From the NCBI RefSeq assembly GCF_020687785.1, contig NZ_JAJEWI010000008.1, positions 372,001 to 436,000 on the forward strand: a stretch of DNA of 64,000 bases, written 5' to 3'. Positions 56,898 through 64,000 of the stretch are shown here, one piece after another; the stretch's first letter is position 1, and the number at the start of each line of letters is the position of its first letter. Origin of the DNA: Sphingopyxis yananensis (GTDB lineage: Bacteria > Pseudomonadota > Alphaproteobacteria > Sphingomonadales > Sphingomonadaceae). The notes below the pieces were generated by a model. It was given only the letters and a program-made list of their open reading frames with translations. It had not been told where the DNA came from and made no database searches. The position numbers and the translations under genes are program-made.

Positions 56898-57911
56898 TTA
56901 TGCGATATCCACCACAATCTTGCCGAAATGGCGGCCCGATATTTGATGGGAAAATGCCCCCGCCAAATCTGCCAAGGCGAAATGGCAGTCCACCACCGGC
57001 TTCAAGCCATTGGCGTTAATCGCGGCGATCATGTCCAATTGATGCTGGCGGCTGCCAACTGTTAACCCTTGAACGCGCAAATTTTTGGCCATCAGCATGG
57101 CCGTCTGAACGGGTCCAGCGAACCCAGCCAGCACGCCGATCAGGGCGATATGCCCCCCAACCCGCGTTGCCACCATGCTTTGGTCCAATGTGCCCGCGCC
57201 GCCAATTTCCACAACATGGTCGACGCCGCGACCGCCCGTATAGTCCAACGCCTTGACGCCCCACGCCGCCTGCTCGCGATAGTTGATCAGATGGTCCGCC
57301 CCCATAGCGCGCAAACGTTCCAGCTTTTCATCCGACGAGCTGGTCGCAATGACCGTAGCGCCCGCCATCTTGGCCAATTGCAACGCAAATATCGATACGC
57401 CGCCGCTGCCTTGTATCAACACCGTTGACCCCGGCCGCACATTGCCATCCACAAAGAGCGCGCGCCACGCCGTGACTCCAGCACAGGTCAATGTGGCGGC
57501 CTGCGCTGCATTATATCCTGTCGGGGCATGGGTGAAATAATGGGCCGGAACGGTCACGGATTGGCGGGCATAGCCATCCATCCCATCCCCCGGAACGCGG
57601 GTGAAGGCGCTGCTGGACGCGGCCCCATCATGCCAATCCGGAAAGAAGAGCGAGACGACCAAATCACCGACTTGAAAGTCGACAACTCCCTCGCCCACCG
57701 CCTCTACCACGCCGGCACCATCTGACATGGGGATGCGCCCATCTTGGGTTGGGATCATGCCCGCCACAACCGCATAGTCATGATAATTCAGCGATGAAGC
57801 CATCAACTTCACCCGAATCTCCCCTGCCTTGGGTTCCCCCGCGTCCGGCAATTCGACATAGGTCAAATTGTCCAGCGACGCAGGGGCGCGCAGCCTGATG
57901 CCTTTCATCAT
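56898..57911 (-). CDS. Alcohol dehydrogenase-like MDR oxidoreductase (zinc-lacking)
   Basis: A 337-residue NAD(P)-dependent medium-chain reductase. GroES-like domain with LNYHDYAVV and MSDGAGVVEAVGEGV, Rossmann domain with IQGSGGVSIFALQLA. The cysteine and histidine zinc ligands of true alcohol dehydrogenases are absent (HDY in place of the CxH motif), so quinone or enone reduction is more likely. The ATG overlaps the stop of the upstream amidohydrolase. Confidence 0.88.
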   Translation of the reverse strand: MMKGIRLRAPASLDNLTYVELPDAGEPKAGEIRVKLMASSLNYHDYAVVAGMIPTQDGRIPMSDGAGVVEAVGEGVVDFQVGDLVVSLFFPDWHDGAASSSAFTRVPGDGMDGYARQSVTVPAHYFTHAPTGYNAAQAATLTCAGVTAWRALFVDGNVRPGSTVLIQGSGGVSIFALQLAKMAGATVIATSSSDEKLERLRAMGADHLINYREQAAWGVKALDYTGGRGVDHVVEIGGAGTLDQSMVATRVGGHIALIGVLAGFAGPVQTAMLMAKNLRVQGLTVGSRQHQLDMIAAINANGLKPVVDCHFALADLAGAFSHQISGRHFGKIVVDIA

Positions 57912-59647
57912 TCCGCCGCCAAAGCATAGTCCGCGCGCTGCGGCCCACGGATGACTCCGCCAGGGAAAACGCCTTGCAACGCACCATCACGAAATGTGAC
58001 CTGACCCGATTTGATGGTTGCGACATAGCCATCCGCTTTTTGCAGCAAACGCTTGCCGCCCGCTGGCAAGTCAAAGGCCATCCACGGCTTGCCCAATTTC
58101 AGGCCATCCATGTCAATGACGTTCAGATCCGCCAGATATCCCGCCGCCAACAAGCCGCGATCTTCCAGTCCATAGAGCAGCGCCGTATCGCGGCACTGAC
58201 GCTTCACCGCAACTTCGAGGGAAATACGGGCTTTTTTCCGGTCACGAACCCAATGTTGCAACATGAAGGTCGGCGAAGCCGCATCGCAAATGGTGCCGCA
58301 ATGCGCGCCGCCGTCCGACAGGCTGTTCACCGTATCATCGGCGGCCTGCAAATCTTCCAAAAAGTCCAAATTGCCATCGCGATAGTTCAAAATCGGGAAA
58401 TAAATAAATCCTTTGCCATCATCCTTCATCAACAGATCATAAGCATATTCGGCGGGCGTGACGCCTGTCTTGACGCTGCGCGATGCAACGCTTTCTTCGG
58501 CTGTTGGCTCATAGTTAAAGTCAGGGTCCATTTCGAACTGCATCGGCCAACCTTCCGCTACCGATTGCAGAAATTCCAAAATGTCGCTTTTCGGCCAAAT
58601 GCTGGCTTCGCTGGTCATGCGGCGGCGTACCTCGGGGTCGCGCAAACGCTCTAGCTTTTGCGCCCAGTCCAAATGCGCCAATTCCCGCCACGCTGGTTTA
58701 TACAAGAAGGGATGAACGGTGCCCTGCCATGCCATGACAACACCATTTCCGCGCAGCGCAATTTGCGCCACAATATTGGCGCCATTATCATTTTGCGCCC
58801 GCATTTCGGAAATTTGTTCTTCCAGCGGCAATTCTTTGACATTGGATTGTAGCGCAGCAAAGGTCACCGGCAAGCCCGTTTCACGGCTAAGGTCGCCCAT
58901 CCATTGAAACTCATTCCACTCGCGCTTCATATCGCTGGCCATTTCAAATACGCCATATCCCACACGGCCCATACCGCGCCCAATGGCGACCAACTCTTCG
59001 GCGGTGGCGGTGGTGCCCGGTACCAATTCGCCATCAATGGATTTGTGCAGCACTGTGCGGCTGGTTGAAAAGCCCAGCGCCCCTGCCCGCACGCCTTCTT
59101 CGACAATGCGCGACATTTCCGCAATATCTTCGTCGGTCGGAATGGCCCCCGGTTTTTCACGGTCGCCCAGCACATAGGCCCGCACCGCGCCATGTGGCAC
59201 ATGGCAAGCCACGTCGACCGTGCGCGGCAGACGTTCCAGCGCATCCATATATTCGGGAAAACTTTCCCAATCCCACTTCATCCCTTCGGCCAAGGCCGTG
59301 CCGGGGATATCCTCTACGCCTTCCATCAGGCTGATCAGCCATTCGTGGCGATCAGGCCGAGCGGGGGCAAAGCCGACACCGCAGTTGCCCATCACCACTG
59401 TTGTCACGCCATGCCATGACGAAGGGGCCATTTCCTGATCCCATGTGGCCTGACCATCATAATGGGTATGCACGTCCACAAAGCCGGGGGTCACAATCTT
59501 GCCCTGCGCGTTCAGCTCTTGGGTGCCATTACCAATATTTCCGCCAATGGCCGTGATACGATCACCATCAATCGCAATATCCGCAACAAAGGGCGCGCCG
59601 CCCGTGCCGTCGACAATCGTGCCGCCACGAATCACCAGATCATGCAT
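57908..59647 (-). CDS. Amidohydrolase, N-acyl-D-amino-acid deacylase type
   Basis: Metal-dependent hydrolase of the D-aminoacylase group, 579 residues. N-terminal beta-sandwich (LVIRGGTIVDGTGGAPFVAD), metal site VDVHTHYDGQ (H60, H62), NCGVGFAPARP, and the C-terminal sandwich LAAGYLADLNVIDMD. The size and GGTIVDG start fit the D-aminoacylase/DAA family common in sphingomonads, many of which have unknown substrates. Coupled by four-base overlap to the MDR gene. Confidence 0.88.
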   Translation of the reverse strand: MHDLVIRGGTIVDGTGGAPFVADIAIDGDRITAIGGNIGNGTQELNAQGKIVTPGFVDVHTHYDGQATWDQEMAPSSWHGVTTVVMGNCGVGFAPARPDRHEWLISLMEGVEDIPGTALAEGMKWDWESFPEYMDALERLPRTVDVACHVPHGAVRAYVLGDREKPGAIPTDEDIAEMSRIVEEGVRAGALGFSTSRTVLHKSIDGELVPGTTATAEELVAIGRGMGRVGYGVFEMASDMKREWNEFQWMGDLSRETGLPVTFAALQSNVKELPLEEQISEMRAQNDNGANIVAQIALRGNGVVMAWQGTVHPFLYKPAWRELAHLDWAQKLERLRDPEVRRRMTSEASIWPKSDILEFLQSVAEGWPMQFEMDPDFNYEPTAEESVASRSVKTGVTPAEYAYDLLMKDDGKGFIYFPILNYRDGNLDFLEDLQAADDTVNSLSDGGAHCGTICDAASPTFMLQHWVRDRKKARISLEVAVKRQCRDTALLYGLEDRGLLAAGYLADLNVIDMDGLKLGKPWMAFDLPAGGKRLLQKADGYVATIKSGQVTFRDGALQGVFPGGVIRGPQRADYALAAE

Positions 59648-59780
59648 CCAGATTCTCCCATTTTTTTCGTTTTCTAATGAAACTTATCAAATGATAGATA
59701 TTTGCCAAGCGCCTTTCGTCACCAGCGATGTTTTCCGGCCATCATTGACCCCGCCCCCCGTTCCGGTGCAGAGCATCGGC

Positions 59781-60092
59781 ATGAGCAGCAATGATGAAGA
59801 CTATGTCTATGACGAGGCCAGCGGCGAATGGTTGCCGGCCAGTGAAGTTCAGGCACGCCAAGACGCCGCCGCCGCAGGCCCTGTGGTGCGCGATGCCGTG
59901 GGCAATATTTTGCAAGACGGCGACAGCGTTTCGTTGATCAAAGATTTAACGGTCAAAGGCGCAGGGCAAACCCTGAAGGTCGGCACGGTGATCAAGTCCA
60001 TTCGTTTGACCGGCGACGATCAGGAAATCGACTGCCGCCACGATGGAATCAAGGGCTTGGTCCTGCGCGCTGAATTTGTGCGCAAACGCTGA
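59781..60092 (+). CDS. PhnA-domain protein lacking the zinc ribbon
   Basis: A 103-residue protein whose C-terminal part (VRDAVGNILQDGDSVSLIKD, LKVGTVIKSIRLTGD, GIKGLVLRAEFVRK) matches the PhnA domain, a small beta-barrel of unknown function despite its name. The N-terminal zinc ribbon of E. coli YjdM/PhnA is missing; instead there is an acidic DEDYVYDEASGEWLPASEV. The ATG at 59781 fits homologues better than the in-frame ATG at 59691. Confidence 0.75.
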   Translation: MSSNDEDYVYDEASGEWLPASEVQARQDAAAAGPVVRDAVGNILQDGDSVSLIKDLTVKGAGQTLKVGTVIKSIRLTGDDQEIDCRHDGIKGLVLRAEFVRKR

Positions 60093-60159
60093 ACCAGTGC
60101 GTTATCTTTCCTTGTGGCTCTAGCTTCATTTCGCTGGTGGCCACAAGAAAGGTGGTAAT

Positions 60160-60684
60160 TCAGGACGGACGCGGGCTAGAGGGCGGGTTTTCACTGCCCC
60201 ATTTTGGTCGCGCGGCATCCATACCACCGACGATCTTGTCCCAATAGGCGCTGGTTGCGCCCTTCATTTTCATATCAAAATGGTCAACGGTGCGAAATTC
60301 CAATACCTCCACCCCTTCCGCGCCGGGGCGATAGCTATAGGGCACATCTTTGCCGACAAAAAATCCGTCGCCAGCCTGCAAAATCTCGTTGCCCAATTTC
60401 AGCGACCCGGCCAAAATATAATATAAGCAATCGGCATCATGGCTGTGGATCGGCAACGGAAAGTCGCTTTTGAACCAAGCATAGGTCAGGCTCATATGCG
60501 GGGTGGAAAATAACACCCGCGTTTCATTGCCTTCGTGCAATCCCGCCTCTACCCAGCGGCCCACCCCTTCGGCGACCACAGGCGTCATCGCCGCCAGCAC
60601 CATCGCCCCCGTTTCATGCAAATGCGGTGCGTCCCCTTTGCGGAACACGCGAAATGTTTCGTTCGCTTGCGGTTCGGCTGTCAT
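60160..60684 (-). CDS. Cupin-domain protein
   Basis: A 174-residue single-cupin protein. Metal-binding motif 1 is PIHSHDADCLYYILAG and motif 2 is GDGFFVGKDVPYSYRPG. Cupins range from dioxygenases to isomerases and sensors; nothing here picks one. GGGAGATGG precedes the ATG. It lies 51 bp downstream of the acyl-CoA dehydrogenase on the same strand. Confidence 0.78.
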   Translation of the reverse strand: MTAEPQANETFRVFRKGDAPHLHETGAMVLAAMTPVVAEGVGRWVEAGLHEGNETRVLFSTPHMSLTYAWFKSDFPLPIHSHDADCLYYILAGSLKLGNEILQAGDGFFVGKDVPYSYRPGAEGVEVLEFRTVDHFDMKMKGATSAYWDKIVGGMDAARPKWGSENPPSSPRPS

Positions 60685-60735
60685 TGTCCATCTCCCATAT
60701 AAAAAGGGCCGCAACATCGTGCGGCCCCCTTAAGA

Positions 60736-62031
60736 TCAGATTTTACCCAAGGTCTCGCGGCGCGGACCCAAATAGCCGAACAGATAAGCACCAACTTTGC
60801 GCATCTGAATTTCCTCCGCCCCTTCGGTGATCCGGTAACGGCGGTGGTGGCGATAAATATGTTCAAATGGCTTGTGGCGGGAATAACCCATGCCGCCATG
60901 CACTTGCATGGCGCGGTCCGCCGCTTCGCAGCACAAGCGGTTCGCCCAATAATTGCACATGCTGACCTTGTCCGACAAATTCCGCTCCACTTCCTTGTGC
61001 GGCATATTGTCCATATCCCACGCGGTTTTGCGGATCAGCAAGCGCAGCATTTCGGCCTGTGTCGCCAATTCCACCAGCGGGAATTGAATGGCCTGATTGC
61101 GGGCCAGTGCCTCACCAAATGGTTTGCGTTCACGGGCATAGCGCACGCTTTCCTCGATGCAATAAACCGCCGCGCCCAGCGACGATGCCGCCTGACGAAT
61201 GCGGTTTTGATGCACAAAGCTTTGGGCAATCGACAAGCCGCCATCCACCGGCCCCAAACGCGCGCTGTCCGGCACCCAGACATTGGTAAAGCTGACGCGC
61301 GGATGGTCCGTGGGCATGTTAAACGTCCACAGATATTCTTCGATCTGCAACCCTTCGCTGGGGTTTGGAACCAGCAAGCAGGTGATCCCTTTGGCGTCGC
61401 CATCCTTGCCGCTGGTGCGGCAGAATGTGGCGCAATGCGTCGCCACATGCATACCCGTGGTCCACATCTTCTCGCCATTGATCAGCCAGCCATCAACCCC
61501 ATCGCGCGTTTCGCGCACCGCGTGGGTTTCCATATGGGTGGCATCCGACCCATGATTGGGTTCGGTCAGGCCAAAGGCGGTGCGGCGTGTGCCTTCAAAT
61601 CCGCCCAAGATGAACTCGCTCTTTTGTTCATCGCTGGTGGCAAATTGCTCGAACATTTCCACAAAGGGGAAATTGCCGACAATGCTATGCTCATTTTGTA
61701 GATCATTGTGGAGGCCTAAGCCCTTGGCGGCAAAATGTTCGCGGATCACCGCCATCCACAAATTGCTGCCGTCCTTGCCGCCATATTTCTTGGGGGCAGA
61801 AAAACGAAAATGCCCTGCAGCATCGGCCTTTTTACGAGCTTGGCGCAGCAAATCTTCCCATTCATGGCGTGGCAGGCCCTGATTGTCCCAGTCCGTCCGC
61901 GCATGTTCACGGCGGTGGTCAAAGAAGCGTATATTATCGTCCGCTTCTTCCAATGGCTTAATCTCGGCTGCGATAAACGCATCCAATTCGTTCAAATAGG
62001 CCTGTAAATCGGCTGGTATCGAAAAATCCAC
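60736..62031 (-). CDS. Acyl-CoA dehydrogenase
   Basis: FAD-dependent alpha,beta-dehydrogenation of an acyl-CoA; 431 residues. Signatures: FGLTEPNHGSDATHMET, INGEKMWTTGMH, NRIRQAASSLGAA, RKPFGEALARNQAIQF and the C-terminal QVHGGMGYSRHKPFEHIYR. GTG start at 62031 with AGGAGAGG six bases upstream. In an operon with the kinase-like gene that follows ACAD10/11-type pairing: in those systems a phosphotransferase acts on 4-hydroxyacyl-CoA for the dehydrogenase partner. This pairing is suggestive, not proof. Confidence 0.92.
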   Translation of the reverse strand: MDFSIPADLQAYLNELDAFIAAEIKPLEEADDNIRFFDHRREHARTDWDNQGLPRHEWEDLLRQARKKADAAGHFRFSAPKKYGGKDGSNLWMAVIREHFAAKGLGLHNDLQNEHSIVGNFPFVEMFEQFATSDEQKSEFILGGFEGTRRTAFGLTEPNHGSDATHMETHAVRETRDGVDGWLINGEKMWTTGMHVATHCATFCRTSGKDGDAKGITCLLVPNPSEGLQIEEYLWTFNMPTDHPRVSFTNVWVPDSARLGPVDGGLSIAQSFVHQNRIRQAASSLGAAVYCIEESVRYARERKPFGEALARNQAIQFPLVELATQAEMLRLLIRKTAWDMDNMPHKEVERNLSDKVSMCNYWANRLCCEAADRAMQVHGGMGYSRHKPFEHIYRHHRRYRITEGAEEIQMRKVGAYLFGYLGPRRETLGKI

Positions 62032-62061
62032 GACGAACCTCTCCTCTTTATTTTTCTTTTA

Positions 62062-63393
62062 TTATTGTTCCCATTTGGCGCGGGCAGCGGCCAAGGCGGG
62101 GTATTTCGCGCTGTCCACGCTACATTTGTCGATCACCTGTCGGCGTAGCTGCGCCAAAAGCCCCGCTTCACTTAAATCGCGGGTGCCGTCCAAAATCGCG
62201 TCTGCCAATCCCTTGTCTTCCGCGCGGATGCCCGCATCCAAATCGCGCATCAAAATACCCAGCGCATTCATGGCGACCACGGCTTGAAATTTGTCATGGC
62301 CTTGGGCTTTGGGCTTGATGTCCATTTCAATCCATTCCCGCACAGCCTCGATCATTTCGCGGTTGCTGGGTTCGCCATGCGGCGCGGGCGTTGTCGGCGC
62401 ACTGGCGGGCATGGCGCGGGCGCGTTCTGCATCCGGTGCGCCGCCTTCCAGCAGCATCAGCAAATCCAGTTCCTGTTCGGCGGTGCGGCGACCAATCACC
62501 ACCCGTTCGACCGTGCGGTCCGCGCCATTGCGCCATACACGGCCCATATCCAAGCAGCCCAGCGCCCACCACAAGGTGCGATACACCAACCAAAAATGAA
62601 ACCGTTTGGGGTCGACCTTTTCGCCGCCTGCGGCTTCATAGGCCGCGAAATAATCATCCAAACTGCCCACACCAAAGGCAGGCTTGTCCAACATGCCAAA
62701 GCGCCACACCGTCATACAGCCAAAGGCCAAATCTTCATGGCCATCGCCCAAATGGCATAATTCCCAGTCCAGCACGGCGGCCAGCCCTTGGTCATCGACC
62801 ATCACATTGCCCATGCGATAATCGCCGTGCACCAAGACAGGCGGAACGGCGGCGGGCAGATTATCCTCGCACCATTTAATCGCCAGCGCGATCACGGGAC
62901 GGTCCCCGCCATAGCTAATGAAATTGGCTTTTAGCGCGGCCAATCCGTCTGCCGCCCGCATCTCTGGAATATCTTGCGGTATCGCATCGCGGGGCAAGGC
63001 GTGAATATGCGCCAATTCGCGCCCCAAATCGGCGATCAACGATGGTGGCGGGGCTGGCAAAATTTTTGCTGGCGAAACCTCGGCCATCACGCGGCGCATG
63101 ACATAGCCGGTGCCCATTTGGTCGCTGTCAGCCAAGACCGCCACCACTTCGGGGGCCATCACCCCATGGTCATAAGCGGCGCGAACCAAAGCCGCCTCGG
63201 TGGGATGTTTATAGGGGCGGTTGGCCATATATTCGGCCGACGGAGCGCGGCGCAAAACATAGTCGCCGCCCGCCCAAGAAAAGGCCCAACTCTCCATATT
63301 CGCGCCGCCCGACAAGCGCGCCAACCCGTCTACTTGCCCCGCACCCACATGGCGGGCCATCACTTGGCTCAAGGATTCTGTCCATTCAGCCAT
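62062..63393 (-). CDS. APH-family phosphotransferase (ACAD10/11 kinase-like)
   Basis: Kinase-fold protein of the aminoglycoside phosphotransferase family, 443 residues. Catalytic loop VLVHGDYRMGNVM and metal-binding VLDWELCHLGD are intact. The closest functional group is the kinase part of ACAD10/11, which phosphorylates 4-hydroxyacyl-CoAs, rather than drug resistance enzymes. The C-terminal 120 residues form an extra helical domain seen in this subfamily. It lies 30 bp upstream of the acyl-CoA dehydrogenase in the same operon. Confidence 0.85.
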   Translation of the reverse strand: MAEWTESLSQVMARHVGAGQVDGLARLSGGANMESWAFSWAGGDYVLRRAPSAEYMANRPYKHPTEAALVRAAYDHGVMAPEVVAVLADSDQMGTGYVMRRVMAEVSPAKILPAPPPSLIADLGRELAHIHALPRDAIPQDIPEMRAADGLAALKANFISYGGDRPVIALAIKWCEDNLPAAVPPVLVHGDYRMGNVMVDDQGLAAVLDWELCHLGDGHEDLAFGCMTVWRFGMLDKPAFGVGSLDDYFAAYEAAGGEKVDPKRFHFWLVYRTLWWALGCLDMGRVWRNGADRTVERVVIGRRTAEQELDLLMLLEGGAPDAERARAMPASAPTTPAPHGEPSNREMIEAVREWIEMDIKPKAQGHDKFQAVVAMNALGILMRDLDAGIRAEDKGLADAILDGTRDLSEAGLLAQLRRQVIDKCSVDSAKYPALAAARAKWEQ

Positions 63394-63497
63394 GCTGCTG
63401 ACCCATCTGATGAAAAGCCACGAATCGTCTCCCTTATATAATCCTAAGCACCCTAAGTAATTTTTATATGAAGCGATACGGATGTCCGTCCGCTCTC

Positions 63498-64000
63498 TCA
63501 GGATTTTTGTTCTCGGCCTCTTTCCATCACGGCGCGGCGGCGCTGTTCGACATCCTCGGCGCTGACCGCACTGTTGCGGGCAGCGGATATGCGGCGCTCA
63601 TATTCCATGGCCTCATTCAGGCTCATCCCATATCCGTCATTGATCAATTTCTTATAATCTTGGGCCATGGCGGGGTCGATGCTGGCGGCGTCCCGCGCCA
63701 ATTGCTGGGCACGCGCCACCAACTGATCCGCTGGCACCACTTCGCTGACCAACCCCCAGTCACAGGCCGTTTCGGCGTCCAAAAAATTACCGGTCAGGGA
63801 CAATTGCTTGGCCCGGCCAATGCCAATGATACGGGACAATCGGGCCGACAAACCCCAGCCTGGCAAAATGCCAACACGGCCATGCGTATCGGCAAAACGG
63901 GCATTGGGGGATGCGATCAGAAAATCACAAGCCAAGGCCACTTCAAAGCCGCCCGTTATCGCCACGCCGTTAATCGCCCCAATAACAGGCTGTGGGCAGG
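63498..64000 (-). CDS. Enoyl-CoA hydratase-type crotonase (5' end beyond window)
   Basis: C-terminal 166 residues of a crotonase. PVIGAINGVAITGGFEVALA is the oxyanion-hole region; the equivalent of the second catalytic position lies in RVGILPGWGLSARL, with G and P where catalytic glutamates often sit. It ends 104 bp before the kinase gene on the same strand and probably belongs to the same acyl-CoA catabolic operon. Confidence 0.9.
   Translation of the reverse strand, partial: CPQPVIGAINGVAITGGFEVALACDFLIASPNARFADTHGRVGILPGWGLSARLSRIIGIGRAKQLSLTGNFLDAETACDWGLVSEVVPADQLVARAQQLARDAASIDPAMAQDYKKLINDGYGMSLNEAMEYERRISAARNSAVSAEDVEQRRRAVMERGREQKS

Overview
The window looks like ordinary chromosome of an alphaproteobacterium, most likely a sphingomonad (Sphingomonadales). 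The basis is the gene order rimP-nusA-ylxR-infB-rbfA and truB-rpsO-pnp, an sdhC-sdhD-sdhA cluster, a CrtZ-type carotenoid hydroxylase, a TonB-dependent receptor of the sphingomonad style, a subclass B3 metallo-beta-lactamase, and many acyl-CoA enzymes. Assignment below the order is not attempted. I see no rRNA, tRNA, CRISPR array, integrase, transposase or phage gene. Genes are tightly packed and many starts overlap the previous stop by 1-4 bases. Several starts were moved inward from the longest possible reading frame to an ATG or GTG with a Shine-Dalgarno sequence.

Layout. 1-4.6 kb: a TonB-dependent receptor (cut by the window edge, carrying a perfect 189-bp in-frame tandem duplication) diverges from an exported M1 aminopeptidase. 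4.7-10.1 kb: a sulfatase module made of two membrane-anchored sulfatases, a TetR regulator with a palindromic site, and a lipoprotein formylglycine-generating enzyme that would mature both sulfatases outside the cytoplasm. 10.2-17.4 kb: acyl-CoA metabolism (MaoC/HTD2-type dehydratase; an operon of nitronate monooxygenase-like protein, SDR and crotonase behind a LiuR-like site; a LysR-controlled 3-oxoacid CoA-transferase) plus a CsgG-like protein. 17.5-26.4 kb: crtZ, leuCD, a quinone reductase whose ribosome-binding site lies in a 14-bp hairpin, sdhCDA without sdhB, and alanine dehydrogenase.

26.4-35.1 kb: B3 beta-lactamase coupled to prmA; then bamD, recN, a small Tat-type monooxygenase-like protein and ligA on the minus strand; a cyclophilin and a GNAT acetyltransferase. 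35.1-47.4 kb: the translation and RNA cluster on the minus strand, rimP to rbfA, then thymidine kinase and a flavin monooxygenase, then truB, rpsO and pnp. 47.7-54.0 kb: HerA-type ATPase, a TauE/SafE transporter with its TIGR02186 partner, and a two-gene operon of a synthase-type GT2 glycosyltransferase and a predicted outer-membrane barrel. 54.1-64 kb: nhaA coupled to a DUF885 lipoprotein, then a catabolic group (alcohol dehydrogenase-like MDR, D-aminoacylase-type amidohydrolase, cupin, acyl-CoA dehydrogenase, APH-type kinase, crotonase cut by the window edge).

The best candidates for something not yet described are the envelope-tethered sulfatase/maturase module (4.7-10.1 kb), the GT2 plus outer-membrane barrel pair (51.3-54.0 kb), the hairpin over the start of the quinone reductase (20.17-20.21 kb) and the beta-hairpin duplication inside the TonB-dependent receptor.
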